NCBI GenBank assembly: GCA_035526435.1
Contig: DATLCI010000003.1
Span: forward strand, 1 to 14,508
Length of the DNA: 14,508 nucleotides
Source of the DNA: DATLCI01 sp035526435
GTDB taxonomy: Bacteria; Acidobacteriota; Terriglobia; Terriglobales; Acidobacteriaceae
Reading direction: 5' to 3'
Part shown: piece by piece, positions 13,976 through 14,508 of the stretch
Position numbering within the stretch: position 1 is the stretch's first letter
Layout of the letters: every line of letters begins with the position of its first letter
Translations under genes and position numbers: made by a program
Notes under the pieces: generated by a model
Told to the model about the DNA's origin: nothing
Databases searched by the model: none
What the model saw: only the letters and a program-made list of their open reading frames with translations

Positions 13976-14508
13976 ATGTCCTCCGACCACGATAGTCCTT
14001 TTTACTTTGACGCGGCCGTCCGGCAGAAGTTGGGTGTCAGGCTGGTTGAGATCATTAACAGTTATTACTCTTCCCTCCCTGCGCGGCCCGTGCAGCTTCC
14101 TGCGAATGAGCGCACGTTCGCTCCACTCGATGGCCAGATGCCGGAGCAAGGCGCTGACCCGCTCGCCATCCTGAACGAGGTCGCCAGCCAACTCATCGAT
14201 AAGGGATTCCACGTTCCCAGCGCCAACTACTTTGGCCTGATGAACCCCACGCCGACGTACATGGCCGTCTTGGCGGAGGCGCTCGTCTCCGCATTAAATC
14301 CGCAACTGGCAACACAGGCGCGTTCGCAACTGGCTTCTAAGATCGAGAATGAGACGGTGCAATGGATCGCCGACCGGGTGGGCTGGAAGTCGGAAAGCGG
14401 CGGCACTTTCACCAGCGGCGGCAATGAAGCCAATTTCAGCGCGCTGGCGCTCGCCCTTGCTTATGCCTTCCCCGGAGTAGTCGAGAACGGGGTTGCCAGT
14501 ATCGGCGC
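13976..14508 (+). CDS. Group II PLP-dependent decarboxylase, 5' fragment
   Basis: An open frame of 177 complete codons runs off the right edge. The translation, starting MSSDHDSPFYFDAAVRQKLG, contains HVPSANYFGLMNPTPTYMAV (79-98), an ALNPQL-type segment (106-111), an ENETVQWIADRVGW helix (125-138) and TFTSGGNEANFSALALAL (144-161). This is the N-terminal third of the aspartate-aminotransferase-fold group II decarboxylases (aromatic-L-amino-acid, glutamate or 2,4-diaminobutyrate decarboxylase-like); the TSGGNEAN motif contributes to PLP phosphate binding. The catalytic lysine and substrate-defining regions are outside the window, so the substrate is unknown. ATG 13976 is the first start after an in-frame TGA at 13961, with only a weak purine stretch (AAAGCAAG) upstream. 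No terminator is seen between lysS and this gene, so they may be cotranscribed. Confidence 0.85.
   Translation, partial: MSSDHDSPFYFDAAVRQKLGVRLVEIINSYYSSLPARPVQLPANERTFAPLDGQMPEQGADPLAILNEVASQLIDKGFHVPSANYFGLMNPTPTYMAVLAEALVSALNPQLATQARSQLASKIENETVQWIADRVGWKSESGGTFTSGGNEANFSALALALAYAFPGVVENGVASIG

Noticed and set aside
13928..14212. A 94-codon minus-strand open frame after lysS
   Set aside because: It is antisense to the plus-strand frame from 13976, whose product has clear PLP-decarboxylase motifs; the minus product resembles nothing recognisable.
1..14508. CRISPR array, tRNA/rRNA gene, transposase, integrase or toxin-antitoxin pair
   Set aside because: No regularly spaced repeats, cloverleaf-like sequence, mobile-element genes or terminal inverted repeats were seen on either strand; every gap between genes is under 150 bases.

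Overview
The window looks like chromosomal housekeeping DNA from an Acidobacteriota-type bacterium, probably a Terriglobia/Koribacter-like lineage. That placement is inferred from gene content: a nuoK-L-M-N run, an F0 cluster made only of atpZ-atpI-atpB-atpE, an AtpE with a signal-peptide-like leader, and a very large TonB-dependent receptor that opens with a carboxypeptidase-regulatory-like domain and has a 'NGRNF...LTPGV' plug. GC content is fairly high, coding is dense, and I saw no broken genes, insertion sequences, tRNA/rRNA genes or CRISPR arrays.

Layout. Positions 1-5230 (+) hold the 3' end of a complex I operon: the nuoK tail, then nuoL, nuoM and nuoN, with two ATGA stop/start overlaps. 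Positions 5258-6855 (-) hold a two-gene ABC exporter (permease and ATPase, ATGA overlap), convergent with nuoN. Positions 6932-8766 (-) hold the F0 cluster transcribed as atpZ-atpI-atpB-atpE, closed by a strong hairpin terminator at 6885-6909. No atpF, atpH or F1 genes follow, so the ATP synthase genes must be split over more than one locus. A ~98-bp divergent region (8767-8864) separates atpZ from a 1012-aa TonB-dependent receptor (8865-11903, +), which ends in a textbook terminator. That terminator's T-tract runs into the stop codon of a small convergent PH-like gene (11950-12246, -). A compact divergent promoter region (12247-12365) then leads to lysS (12366-13931, +). The 5' part of a group II PLP-dependent decarboxylase gene (13976 onward, +) runs off the right edge.

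Functionally, nuoL/M/N encode the proton-pumping membrane arm of NADH dehydrogenase, and atpB/atpE form the proton (or possibly sodium) channel and rotor that uses the resulting gradient. The ABC pair and the TonB receptor are envelope transport functions whose substrates cannot be read from sequence. I did not find a convincing undescribed system. The observations most worth checking are the AtpE leader and ion-site residues, the isolated F0 cluster, the perfect 15-bp tandem repeat between the atpE terminator and the ABC ATPase start (which lacks a visible ribosome binding site), and the His-rich loops of NuoL and NuoM.
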